From assembly GCA_913778765.1 (NCBI GenBank), contig CAJYXO010000154.1:1-45244 (forward strand): 45,244 bases of DNA, in the 5' to 3' direction. How positions within the stretch are numbered: position 1 is the first letter of the stretch; each line of letters opens with the position of its first letter. This document shows positions 16,109-24,061 of the stretch, in pieces. The notes beneath the pieces were generated by a model. It searched no databases and was not told where the DNA came from. It saw nothing but the letters and a program-made list of their open reading frames with translations. Origin of the DNA: an uncultured Massilia sp. Its GTDB lineage: Bacteria; Pseudomonadota; Gammaproteobacteria; Burkholderiales; Burkholderiaceae_D. Made by a program: the position numbers and the translations under genes.

Positions 16109-19100
16109 TCAGCGCAGCATCGACTCCCACACCTTCTGCAAGCGCTTGCTCGACACCGGCATCGGCGTGCGCAGCTCCTGCGCGAACAGCGACACCCGCA
16201 GCTCTTCCAGCATCCAGCGGAAGTCGCTCATGCGCGGGTCGAGGTTCTTCAGCGGCTGGTTCTTGATGGTGCGCTGGAACTGGCTCGCCGCCGACTGCCA
16301 TTCGGCCATCAGCTGGGCATCGCGCGCCGTGTTGGTGCGCAGCTTTTCCAGTCGCACGTTCATCGCCTTCAGGTAGCGCGGGAAGTGCGACAGCTGGCTG
16401 TACTCGGTGTCGGCGATGAAGCGCTTGTGCACCAGCTCCTTGAGTTGCCCCTGCATGTCGGCGGCCACGCTTGGGGCCAGGTTCTGCAGGCGCTTGGGCA
16501 TGCCGTGGAACTCGGCCAGCACCTGGCCCGCCAGGCGCGCGATCTCGTTGATCAAGAGGCCGAGGCGGCCCTTGCCTTCATCCCTGCGCTTGTTGAAGGA
16601 TGCGGCGTCGTGCGGCAGCGGATCCTGCAGGCAGGCGATGTCGATGGCCTTGTTGACGATCTGCTCGCGCAGGTCCTCGGGCGAGCCGACCGACATGAAC
16701 TGCATGCCCATCTGCTGCAGGCCGGGGATGTTCTTCTCGGCGAACTTCAGCTGGTCCTTGAACTGCAGCGCGAACAGGCGGCGCAGGCCGGCGCGGTGGG
16801 TGCGCGCGGCCACGTTCGGATCGTCGAAGACTTCCAGGTCGCAGTGCGTGCCCTTGTCGACCAGGGCCGGGAAGCCGATCAGGGTCAGCTTGCCCTGGTT
16901 GATCTCCAGGAGTTCCGGCAGCTCGCCGAAGGTCCAGCCGGTGATGTTGGTGGTGGCGCTGACGCCGGCGTTGGCCGGGGCCTGCGCTGCCTTCGAGGCA
17001 GCCGCGGCCGGCGCCGCAGCCGAAGGCGCAGCGGGCTTGCCGAACGCCGCCTGCGCCCGCGCCTGTCCGCTCGCCACCGCGGCCGGCGTGCTTTCCGCCA
17101 TGCGCTGGAAGCTCTGGCGCGCCTGGCCGCCCAGCTCCGCCTGCAGCGTGGCCAGGTTGCGGCCCATGTCGAGCTGGCGGCCATGTTCGTCGACCACCTT
17201 GAAATTCATGGACAGGTGGGCCGGCAGGGTCTCCAGCTTGAAGTCGGTGGTGAGCACGCGCGCGCTGGTGTGCTGGTGGATGTCGGCGATCAGCGCGTCG
17301 ATCAGGTCGCCCCTGCCGAAGCGCACCGGGTCCTGGTTGCGTTCGAAGAAATTCGCCGCGTACTCCGGCAGCGGCACGCAGTGGCGGCGCAACTTCTGCG
17401 GCAGGGATTTCAGCAGCAGCTGCACCTTCTCCTTCAGCATGCCCGGCACCAGCCAGCCCGGACGCTCCCGGGGAATCTGGTTCAGCGCGAACAGCGGCAC
17501 GGTGAGGGTCACGCCGTCGCGCGGGCTGCCCGGCTCGAAGTGATAGCTCAAGCCCATCTCGATGCCGGTGACGTTCATCGTCTTCGGGAACAGCTCGGTG
17601 GTGACGCCGGCCGCCTCGTGGCGCATCAGCTCCTCCTTGTTCAGGAACAGCAGCTTCGGGTCGTCGCGCGAGGCGTCCTTGTACCACTTCTCGAAACCGG
17701 CGCCGTTGACGATGTCGCCCGGGATTTCCTTGTCGTAGAAGGCCGCGATGAGCTGGTCGTCCACCAAGACGTCGAGGCGCCGCGACTTGTGCTCGAGGTT
17801 CTCGATCTCGCGGATCAGCTTCTGGTTGTGGGCGAAGAAGGGCGCGCGGGTCTCGTAGTCGCCCGCCACCAGCGCGTCGCGGATCAGGATCTCGCGTGAC
17901 TCGAGCGGGTTGATGTTGGCGTAGTTGATGCGGCGCTGGCTGTAGACGACGATGCCGTACAGCGTCGCGCGCTCGGTCGCGGTCACCTGGGCGCTGCGCT
18001 TTTCCCAGCGCGGCTCGCCCCACGATTTTTTCAACAGATGCCCGCCGATCTTCTCGACCCACTCCGGCTGGATCTGCGCCAGCGTGCGCGCGTACAGGCG
18101 CGTGGTCTCGACCAGTTCGGCCGCCATCACCCACTTGCCGGCCTTCTTGCCGAGGTAGGAGCCGGGCCAGATGTGGAACTTGATGCCGCGCGCGCCCAGG
18201 TAGGCGCCGCCGCTTTGTCCACCCTCGTCCTCCATCTTGTAGCCGATGTTCCCCAGCAGGCCGGTCAGCAGCGCCATGTGCAGCTGCTCGTAGGTGGCCG
18301 CGGCCTCGCTCAGGCGCCAGCCCTGCTCCCTGACGATGGTGAGCAGCTGCGAATGGACGTCGCGCCACTCGCGCAGGCGCAGCTGCGAGAGGAAATTCTC
18401 TCGGCAGGTTTCCATCAACTGGCGGTTCGATTTCTTGTGCTCGATGGCCTGCTCGAACCAGCGCCAGATCTTGATATAGCTGAGGAATTCGCTCTTCTCG
18501 TCGGCGAACTTCTTGTGCTTCTCGTCGGCCTGCTGCTGGTATTCCATCGGCCGGTCGCGCGGGTCCTGCACCGACAGCGCCGAGGCGATGATCAGCATCT
18601 CGGTCAGGCAGTTGTTGTCGACGGCGGCCAGGATCATGCGGCCGACGCGCGGGTCGAGCGGCAGCTTTGCCAGCTTGCGTCCCATCGGCGTCAGCCCGTT
18701 CTCGTCGTCGACCGCGCCGAGTTCCTGCAGCAGCTGGTAGCCGTCGGCGATCGCGCGGCCTTGCGGCGGCTCGACGAAGGGGAAGGTCTCGACGTCGGTC
18801 AGGTGCAGCGACTTCATGCGCAGGATGACGGCCGCCAGCGAGGAACGCAGGATCTCCGGGTCGGTGAATTTTGGACGCTGCAGGAAGTCGTCTTCCTCGT
18901 ACAGGCGGATGCAGACGCCGTCGGCGACACGGCCGCAGCGGCCGGCGCGCTGGTTGGCTGCGGCCTGCGAGATGCTTTCCACCTGCAGCTGCTCGACCTT
19001 GTTGCGGTAGCTGTAGCGCTTCACGCGCGCCAGGCCGGAATCGACCACGTAGCGGATGCCGGGCACGGTCAGCGAGGTCTCGGCCACGTTCGTCGCCAGC

Positions 19101-20278
19101 ACGATGCGGCGCGCGTTGGTGGTCTTGAAGACGCGGTCCTGCTCCTCGACGGACAGGCGCGCGAACAGCGGCAGGATCTCGACGTGCGGCGGATGCTGCT
19201 TGCGCAGGGCTTCGGCGCAGTCGCGGATTTCACGCTCGCCGGGCAGGAACACGAGCACGTCGCCCTGCCCCAGGCGACACAGCTCATCCACGCCATCGAC
19301 CACGGCGTCGATCAGGTCGCGCTTGTCGCGCGCGGCCTGGGCCTTCGACACCGGCTTGCCCGCATCTGCGCTGCCCGCGGGCGCGGACACCGGGTCGCGG
19401 TCGACCGGGCGGTAGCGCACCTCGACTTGATACAGGCGGCCCGACACCTCGATCACCGGGCACGGTTTCTCGGGCGTGCCGAAATGGCGCGCGAAGCGGT
19501 CGGCATCGATGGTCGCCGAGGTGATGATGATCTTCAGGTCCGGACGGCGCGGCAGGAGCTGCTTCAGGTAGCCGAGCAGGAAGTCGATGTTCAGGCTGCG
19601 CTCGTGGGCCTCGTCGATGATGATGGTGTCGTAGGCCTTCAGCAGCGGGTCGGTCTGGGTTTCGGCCAGCAGGATACCGTCGGTCATCAGCTTGACCCAG
19701 GCGCCCGCAAGCAGGGTGTCGTTGAAGCGCACCTTGTAGCCCACGTGTTCGCCCAGCGGCGTGCCGAGTTCGTGCGCGATGCGCTTGGCGGTGCTCGATG
19801 CCGCGATGCGGCGCGGCTGGGTGTGGCCGATCATCGCCTTTTCGCCGCGGCCAAGCGCCAGGCAGATCTTCGGCAACTGGGTCGTCTTGCCGGAGCCGGT
19901 TTCGCCGGAGACGATGATGACCTGGTGCTTCGCCAGGGCTTCGGCGATCTCCTGGCGGCGGCCGGAGACCGGCAGGTCTTCCGGAAAGGTAATCGTCGGC
20001 AGCGGCGTGCGCAGCGGCGGCTTGCGCTCGGCGCGCGGCTGCTCCTTGCGCCCTTCCGCACGCGGCTTTTCATGTCGCTCGCCTTCTTTCGCAGCGGCGG
20101 CCGGCGCACGCACGCGCGCTTCCGCGAGCGCATTCGCCAGCGCGTTCGCGGGCGCCTGGGCGCGTGCGGGTGCGCGCGACCTGCCCTGCCCCGCGTCCTT
20201 GCGCGGCTGGTTCGGATTGCGATCGGAAGACGCTGCGCGCGCCGGACCCGGCGCAGGCTTGTTACTCTGTTCAGACAT
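16109..20278 (-). CDS. hrpA: ATP-dependent RNA helicase HrpA
   Basis: The 1389-residue protein is a DEAH-box helicase of the HrpA type, slightly longer than the roughly 1300-residue enteric protein. Order of parts: a basic Ala/Pro/Arg-rich extension (1-90), Walker A GETGSGKT (125-132), TQPRR, DEAH in IIIDEAHERS near 222, SAT, the second RecA domain with QRAGRCGR, winged-helix and helical-bundle regions, an OB-like segment, and the long HrpA-specific C-terminal domain. An Ala-rich linker (around 1055-1100) interrupts the latter. HrpA works in mRNA processing and rescue of collided ribosomes. It diverges from argA with a 55-base spacer and converges on the AraC gene. Confidence 0.96.
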   Translation of the reverse strand: MSEQSNKPAPGPARAASSDRNPNQPRKDAGQGRSRAPARAQAPANALANALAEARVRAPAAAAKEGERHEKPRAEGRKEQPRAERKPPLRTPLPTITFPEDLPVSGRRQEIAEALAKHQVIIVSGETGSGKTTQLPKICLALGRGEKAMIGHTQPRRIAASSTAKRIAHELGTPLGEHVGYKVRFNDTLLAGAWVKLMTDGILLAETQTDPLLKAYDTIIIDEAHERSLNIDFLLGYLKQLLPRRPDLKIIITSATIDADRFARHFGTPEKPCPVIEVSGRLYQVEVRYRPVDRDPVSAPAGSADAGKPVSKAQAARDKRDLIDAVVDGVDELCRLGQGDVLVFLPGEREIRDCAEALRKQHPPHVEILPLFARLSVEEQDRVFKTTNARRIVLATNVAETSLTVPGIRYVVDSGLARVKRYSYRNKVEQLQVESISQAAANQRAGRCGRVADGVCIRLYEEDDFLQRPKFTDPEILRSSLAAVILRMKSLHLTDVETFPFVEPPQGRAIADGYQLLQELGAVDDENGLTPMGRKLAKLPLDPRVGRMILAAVDNNCLTEMLIIASALSVQDPRDRPMEYQQQADEKHKKFADEKSEFLSYIKIWRWFEQAIEHKKSNRQLMETCRENFLSQLRLREWRDVHSQLLTIVREQGWRLSEAAATYEQLHMALLTGLLGNIGYKMEDEGGQSGGAYLGARGIKFHIWPGSYLGKKAGKWVMAAELVETTRLYARTLAQIQPEWVEKIGGHLLKKSWGEPRWEKRSAQVTATERATLYGIVVYSQRRINYANINPLESREILIRDALVAGDYETRAPFFAHNQKLIREIENLEHKSRRLDVLVDDQLIAAFYDKEIPGDIVNGAGFEKWYKDASRDDPKLLFLNKEELMRHEAAGVTTELFPKTMNVTGIEMGLSYHFEPGSPRDGVTLTVPLFALNQIPRERPGWLVPGMLKEKVQLLLKSLPQKLRRHCVPLPEYAANFFERNQDPVRFGRGDLIDALIADIHQHTSARVLTTDFKLETLPAHLSMNFKVVDEHGRQLDMGRNLATLQAELGGQARQSFQRMAESTPAAVASGQARAQAAFGKPAAPSAAAPAAAASKAAQAPANAGVSATTNITGWTFGELPELLEINQGKLTLIGFPALVDKGTHCDLEVFDDPNVAARTHRAGLRRLFALQFKDQLKFAEKNIPGLQQMGMQFMSVGSPEDLREQIVNKAIDIACLQDPLPHDAASFNKRRDEGKGRLGLLINEIARLAGQVLAEFHGMPKRLQNLAPSVAADMQGQLKELVHKRFIADTEYSQLSHFPRYLKAMNVRLEKLRTNTARDAQLMAEWQSAASQFQRTIKNQPLKNLDPRMSDFRWMLEELRVSLFAQELRTPMPVSSKRLQKVWESMLR

Positions 20279-20320
20279 TGATTTTTACAAGGTATTTGGT
20301 GCGCAAGTCGCGCAGCCAAT

Positions 20321-20326
20321 TATAAT
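20321..20326 (+). promoter_or_regulatory. Consensus -10 box of argA, probably giving a leaderless mRNA
   Basis: TATAAT at 20321-20326 is a perfect -10 box. Transcription would begin about 7 bases later, at 20333, directly at the ATG 20334 that begins the canonical ArgA sequence. No Shine-Dalgarno motif lies before that ATG or before the in-frame ATG at 20325. The -35 match is poor (TTGGTG, 20296-20301, spacing 19). Confidence 0.55.
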
Positions 20327-20333
20327 GCGGCAA

Positions 20334-21647
20334 ATGGAAAACCCTACCCAATTCGTCCAGTGGCTGCGCTCGGTCGCGCCGTATATTCATGCATTCGGCG
20401 GCAAGACCTTCGTCGTCGCCTTCCCCGGTGAACTCGTCGCCGCCGGCGCCCTGCCGGTGCTGGCCCAGGACCTGTCCCTGCTGGTCGGCCTCGGCATCCG
20501 CGTCGTGCTGGTGCACGGCTCGCGGCCGCAGGTGGCCGAGCAGCTCGGGCTGCGCAATGTCGAGGGACGCTTCCACAACGGCGTGCGCATCACCGACGGC
20601 GCGGCGATGGAATGCGCGAAGGAAGCGGCCGGCGAACTGCGCCTGGACATCGAAGCGGCCTTCAGCCAGGGTTTGCCGAACACGCCGATGTCGAACGCCC
20701 ATATCAGCGTCGTCTCCGGCAATTTCGTGACCGCGCGCCCGCTCGGCGTGATCGACGGCGTCGACTTCGAACTGACCGGCGTCACGCGCAAGATCGCGGC
20801 CGAAAAGATCCACCCGATCCTGCAGACCGAAGACAACGTCGTGCTGCTGTCGCCGCTCGGCTTCTCGCCCACCGGCGAAGTGTTCAACCTGACCATGGAA
20901 GACGTGGCCGCGCAGGCGGCGATCGCCCTGCATGCCGAAAAGCTGGTCTTCATCACCGAAACGCCGATGATGCTCGATGCCGCCGGCGCCGAGATCCGCG
21001 AACTCACCTCGCACCAGGCCGAAGCCGTGCTGCAGGCGGGCTTCCTGCCGAACGACGCGGCGTTCTACCTGCAGCATGCGATCAAGGCCTGCCACAGCGG
21101 CGTCGACCGCTCCCACATCGTGCCCTTCCAGATGGACGGTTCGGCCCTGCTCGAGCTGTTCACCCACGACGGCGTGGGCACCATGATCAGCCACGAGAAC
21201 CTGGAAAGCCTGCGACAGGCCACAATTGAGGACGTCGGCGGAATTATCAAGCTCATCGAACCGCTGGAAGCCGACGGCACCCTGGTCAAGCGTCCGCGCG
21301 AGCTGATCGAACGCGAGATCGACCACTTCTCCGTGATCGAGCACGATGGCGTGATCTTCGGCTGCGCGGCCCTGTATCCCTTCCCGGGCGAGAAGATGGG
21401 CGAAATGGCCTGCCTGACGGTGAGCCCGGACGCCCAGACCCAGGGCGACGGCGAACGCATCCTGAAGAATATCGAAAACCGCGCCAAGGCCGCCGGCCTG
21501 AACAAGCTGTTCGTGCTGACCACCCGCACCGCGCACTGGTTCAAGAAGCGCGGCTTCGTGCCGGCCACCGTCGACGATCTGCCGAAGGACCGCGCCCACA
21601 TGTACAACTGGCAGCGCCGGTCGCAGATTTTCATCAAGACCCTCTGA
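20334..21647 (+). CDS. argA: N-acetylglutamate synthase ArgA
   Basis: The 437-residue enzyme makes N-acetylglutamate from glutamate and acetyl-CoA, the first step of arginine synthesis. It has the usual two domains: an amino-acid-kinase-like domain (about 1-280; GKTFVVAFPGELV, VLVHGSRPQV, MDGSALLELF) that binds the arginine inhibitor, and a C-terminal GNAT acetyltransferase domain (about 290-437; IFGCAALYPF, GEMACLTVSPD, LFVLTTRTAHWFKKRGF). ATG 20334 gives MENPTQFVQWLRSVAPYIHAF, the canonical N-terminus; an ATG three codons earlier lies inside the -10 box and is unlikely. YggX follows after 70 bases with its own promoter. Confidence 0.95.
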   Translation: MENPTQFVQWLRSVAPYIHAFGGKTFVVAFPGELVAAGALPVLAQDLSLLVGLGIRVVLVHGSRPQVAEQLGLRNVEGRFHNGVRITDGAAMECAKEAAGELRLDIEAAFSQGLPNTPMSNAHISVVSGNFVTARPLGVIDGVDFELTGVTRKIAAEKIHPILQTEDNVVLLSPLGFSPTGEVFNLTMEDVAAQAAIALHAEKLVFITETPMMLDAAGAEIRELTSHQAEAVLQAGFLPNDAAFYLQHAIKACHSGVDRSHIVPFQMDGSALLELFTHDGVGTMISHENLESLRQATIEDVGGIIKLIEPLEADGTLVKRPRELIEREIDHFSVIEHDGVIFGCAALYPFPGEKMGEMACLTVSPDAQTQGDGERILKNIENRAKAAGLNKLFVLTTRTAHWFKKRGFVPATVDDLPKDRAHMYNWQRRSQIFIKTL

Positions 21648-21649
21648 CC

Positions 21650-21677
21650 GTCACCCCTGCGCAGGCGGGGGTCCAAG
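21650..21677. repeat. REP-like dispersed palindrome
   Basis: The spacer after argA holds GTCACCCCTGCGCAGGCGG followed by GGGTCCAAG, matching the well-known intergenic palindrome of the form TCATCCCCGCG..GGCGGGGACCCA. Arms ACCCC (21653-21657) and GGGGT (21668-21672) pair, and CCTGCGCAGG (21656-21665) is itself a palindrome. It may end argA transcription. Only one copy was noticed in this window. Confidence 0.55.
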
Positions 21678-21679
21678 TT

Positions 21680-21685
21680 TATAAT
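21680..21685 (+). promoter_or_regulatory. -10 box upstream of yggX
   Basis: TATAAT at 21680-21685 sits 33 bases before the yggX start and directly behind the palindromic repeat. The -35 region falls inside the repeat and shows no good match. A start site near 21692 would leave a leader of about 26 bases containing the AGGAG ribosome-binding site. Confidence 0.55.
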
Positions 21686-21717
21686 CTGAATTTCCGTATC
21701 GAACCAGGAGCAAGAAA

Positions 21718-21990
21718 ATGGCGCGCACCGTCCACTGCATCAAACTGAACAAGGAAGCCGAAGGCCTGGACTTCCCGCCCTACCCGGGCGAACTGGGCAA
21801 GCGCATCTACGAAAGCGTGTCGAAGGAAGCGTGGCAGGGCTGGCTCAAGCACCAGACCATGCTGATCAACGAAAACCGCCTGAACATGGCCGACGCCCGC
21901 GCCCGCAAGTACCTGGCCACCCAGATGGAGCGCCATTTCTTCGGCGAAGGCGCCGACCAGGCAGCCGGCTACGTGCCGCCGACCGCGTAA
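21718..21990 (+). CDS. yggX: Oxidative-damage protection / Fe(2+)-trafficking protein YggX
   Basis: A 90-residue protein of full YggX length. The conserved opening [10 protein letters not shown] contains the key Cys7, followed by [20 protein letters not shown] and the block [25 protein letters not shown], diagnostic of the family. YggX protects iron-sulfur clusters from oxidation and helps handle intracellular iron. Its start has CAGGAGCAAGAAA upstream. It follows argA by 70 bases but carries its own -10 box; a hairpin at 22002-22023 ends the unit. Confidence 0.95.
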   Translation: MARTVHCIKLNKEAEGLDFPPYPGELGKRIYESVSKEAWQGWLKHQTMLINENRLNMADARARKYLATQMERHFFGEGADQAAGYVPPTA

Positions 21991-22001
21991 TCTTCCTCTC
22001 C

Positions 22002-22023
22002 GGGCGGCCGGTTCAGGCCGCCC
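22002..22023 (+). terminator. Hairpin terminator after yggX
   Basis: GGGCGGCC (22002-22009) and GGCCGCCC (22016-22023) form a perfect 8-base stem with a 6-base loop, 11 bases past the yggX stop. The downstream tract (TGCTTCATT) is only moderately U-rich. Confidence 0.6.
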
Positions 22024-22363
22024 TGCTTCATTCCCTGCTATCGTCTCCCGCCAGTCGCCGCGCCATTTCTGGTCCGGCGAGCGGCTGCACGCGCGCATCA
22101 ACGACGTCGAAGCATTGCCCGCGCAACCTACTTGATAATTTATCGTTATCAATATCGCCATGTTAAGGCTTTGCCAGCGCAATCCTGTTTTTTAGGGAAA
22201 TATTTCGGCAAAACAGTTTTATATCGTGGATATTTTGTGCACTGCACATTACACGAGTCATTCCTTGCCCACGATCTAAAGTGTGTCCTGCCTTTATCGG
22301 AACCGAAGAGCTGCCATGAACGTCTGTTCATGCCTGCACTGCACTTTTCCGCGAAAGGCAAAC
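22024..22363. other. A+T-rich leader of the lipase/immunity operon
   Basis: No gene is supported here. From about 22130 the sequence is far more A+T-rich than the window average. It contains an inverted repeat TTGATAA/TTATCAA (22132-22138, 22146-22152) and a palindrome TGTGCA-C-TGCACA (22236-22248). These are operator-like, but no regulator can be named. Two in-frame starts precede the chosen lipase start (GTG 22283, ATG 22316); they add Cys-rich residues without family support. Confidence 0.5.
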
Positions 22364-24061
22364 ATGACCGATCCATTGCGAAGATTAAAAGATCCTGTAA
22401 TCAAGGAAGACGGCAGCCTCCATGTGCGCACTGTTCTGACGCCGACCAGTTTGAAGACGCGCGGCCTGGTGTACAAAGGTTCTCATAAAGTTGTTCCGGT
22501 CATATTTATTCCAGGAACCATGGGAACGAATCTGCGGATCAGGCGTGATGTGTCATTGCCAAAGGGCTACCCACTCAAGCCCGGCGAACCGGCATGGCGG
22601 CCACCGAATGGCGATGGCGCGGGCCTGCTTTACGCTTCCGAATGGAAAAAACGAAGCGCAAAGACGCGCCAGCTGATCCTGCATCCGGATTATGTGGAAG
22701 TCGACGACAGCGGCGATCTCGACATCGGTTCCTGCTACCTGGAACGAAGCGTCATGCGCGAACGCGGCTGGGGAGAAATCTTCAATGGCTCTTACGGCAC
22801 CCTGCTGTTTGAATTACAGAGCCATCTGGAAATGACATTCCGCTTCGACGCATGCAATAAAAGGCAGATCCGTACGCGCTGGAAAGAAGTGATGCAGGCA
22901 ATGCAGGACGATCCGCTGCACCGCTGGGGCGTGCGCTCGATCTCCCCCTTGACCGAAAGCGAATTGGAAAAATATGCCGAGTACCAATATCCGATCTACG
23001 CCTGCGGCTACAACTGGCTGCAATCCTGCGGCGAATCGGCCCAACGCGTGGAGCGGCGCATCGGCGACATCATCGAATGGTGGCAAAAGCGCAGGCACGA
23101 ATGCGACCAGGTCATCCTGATCACCCATTCGATGGGCGGGCTGGTGGCGCGTGCCTGCGCAAAGCGGATTCCGGACAAGATCCTGGGCGTGGTCCACGGG
23201 GTCATGCCGGCGCTCGGCGCCCCGCTGGCCTATCGCCGCCTCGCTTGCGGCACGGAAGGCGACAACCCGACCAACGACGCCTACGATAACTTCAAGGCCG
23301 GCAAATTCGCCGACATTGCCGGCAGCCGGCCGGACGATACCACGCCCGTGATGGCGGTATCGCCCGGCGCCCTCGAGCTGCTGCCGAATCAGCTGCATCC
23401 GCGGCCCTGGCTGCATGTGAGCGTGGCCAGAAACGCGGTGAACGGCGAGCGCCGCGAAACCTTCACCGAATGCCTGAAGCTTCCCAGCGAATCGCAACCC
23501 AATCCCTACGATGTATACCGCGACATGACGTCATGGTACAGGCCGATCAATCCGGACCTGGCCAACCCCGCCAATCTCTACCAGGACGTCGCCGGCGGGG
23601 CGCTCAAGAAAATCCGCAACGCGATCGATACCGCGGAATCGTTTCACCGGTGGCTGGCGGATTACTACCATCCAGCCACATTTGCCTATTACGGTGCGGA
23701 TAAGACGCATCCCGCCTATGGCCAGATCCGCTGGGTGGCGCGCGAATCCGCCGGCGGCCCCGGCCTTCCCCTGACGTCGGCGAACATCCGGTCGGCGCGC
23801 TGCCTGTCCCATGGCGCCGACGGCGCCCGCACGATTGCGATCGAAGGCAAGCTGGTCCTCACGTTTTCCATCGAGCGGCAGGACGCTTCGGGCGACGATA
23901 CGGTACCGCATCAGTCCGGCGCCGCGCCCGGGGGCAGGGTCCGGCAGTTGTTTGCGACGCATGGCTACCGCCATCAAGAGAGTTTCAAAAACCACGACAC
24001 GATTCTGTTGACCTGCTATTGCATCGTCAAGCTGGTCCAGGAACGCAACAAGAATGGATAA
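22364..24061 (+). CDS. Alpha/beta-hydrolase lipase, candidate type VI secretion effector (Tle type)
   Basis: A 565-residue esterase/lipase with a PGAP1-like alpha/beta-hydrolase pattern. The oxyanion segment VIFIPGTMGTNLR is at 47-58, the nucleophile elbow THSMGG at 254-259 (Ser256), an Asp in SGDDTVP (509-515), and a late His at 537 (GYRHQES) or 544 (FKNHDT). It lacks a signal peptide, as expected for an effector delivered by a secretion machine. The strongest functional clue is the next gene, a Tli4-family immunity protein overlapping it by 8 bases; Tle4/TplE (PA1510) of Pseudomonas is paired likewise. Phospholipase activity is inferred. The start ATG 22364 has AAAGG upstream. No VgrG, PAAR or Tss gene is visible. 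Confidence 0.75.
   Translation: MTDPLRRLKDPVIKEDGSLHVRTVLTPTSLKTRGLVYKGSHKVVPVIFIPGTMGTNLRIRRDVSLPKGYPLKPGEPAWRPPNGDGAGLLYASEWKKRSAKTRQLILHPDYVEVDDSGDLDIGSCYLERSVMRERGWGEIFNGSYGTLLFELQSHLEMTFRFDACNKRQIRTRWKEVMQAMQDDPLHRWGVRSISPLTESELEKYAEYQYPIYACGYNWLQSCGESAQRVERRIGDIIEWWQKRRHECDQVILITHSMGGLVARACAKRIPDKILGVVHGVMPALGAPLAYRRLACGTEGDNPTNDAYDNFKAGKFADIAGSRPDDTTPVMAVSPGALELLPNQLHPRPWLHVSVARNAVNGERRETFTECLKLPSESQPNPYDVYRDMTSWYRPINPDLANPANLYQDVAGGALKKIRNAIDTAESFHRWLADYYHPATFAYYGADKTHPAYGQIRWVARESAGGPGLPLTSANIRSARCLSHGADGARTIAIEGKLVLTFSIERQDASGDDTVPHQSGAAPGGRVRQLFATHGYRHQESFKNHDTILLTCYCIVKLVQERNKNG

Noticed and set aside
18038..20281. A 747-residue open frame on the plus strand antisense to hrpA, and similar long frames at 16385-17899 and 30472-33132
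   Set aside because: They lie opposite hrpA, edd and eda, which have full family motifs. Their composition (His/Arg/Gln/Asp-rich, no hydrophobic core pattern) is that of a shadow frame in high-GC DNA.
22001..22135. Open frame without start reading PRHFWSGERLHARI near its end
   Set aside because: It looks slightly protein-like and might be the worn end of a lost gene, but it overlaps the yggX terminator, has no start and matches no family I can name.
22132..22152. Fur box before the effector gene
   Set aside because: TGATAAT matches one half of the consensus, but the other half is shifted and the total length is wrong. I keep it only as an inverted repeat.
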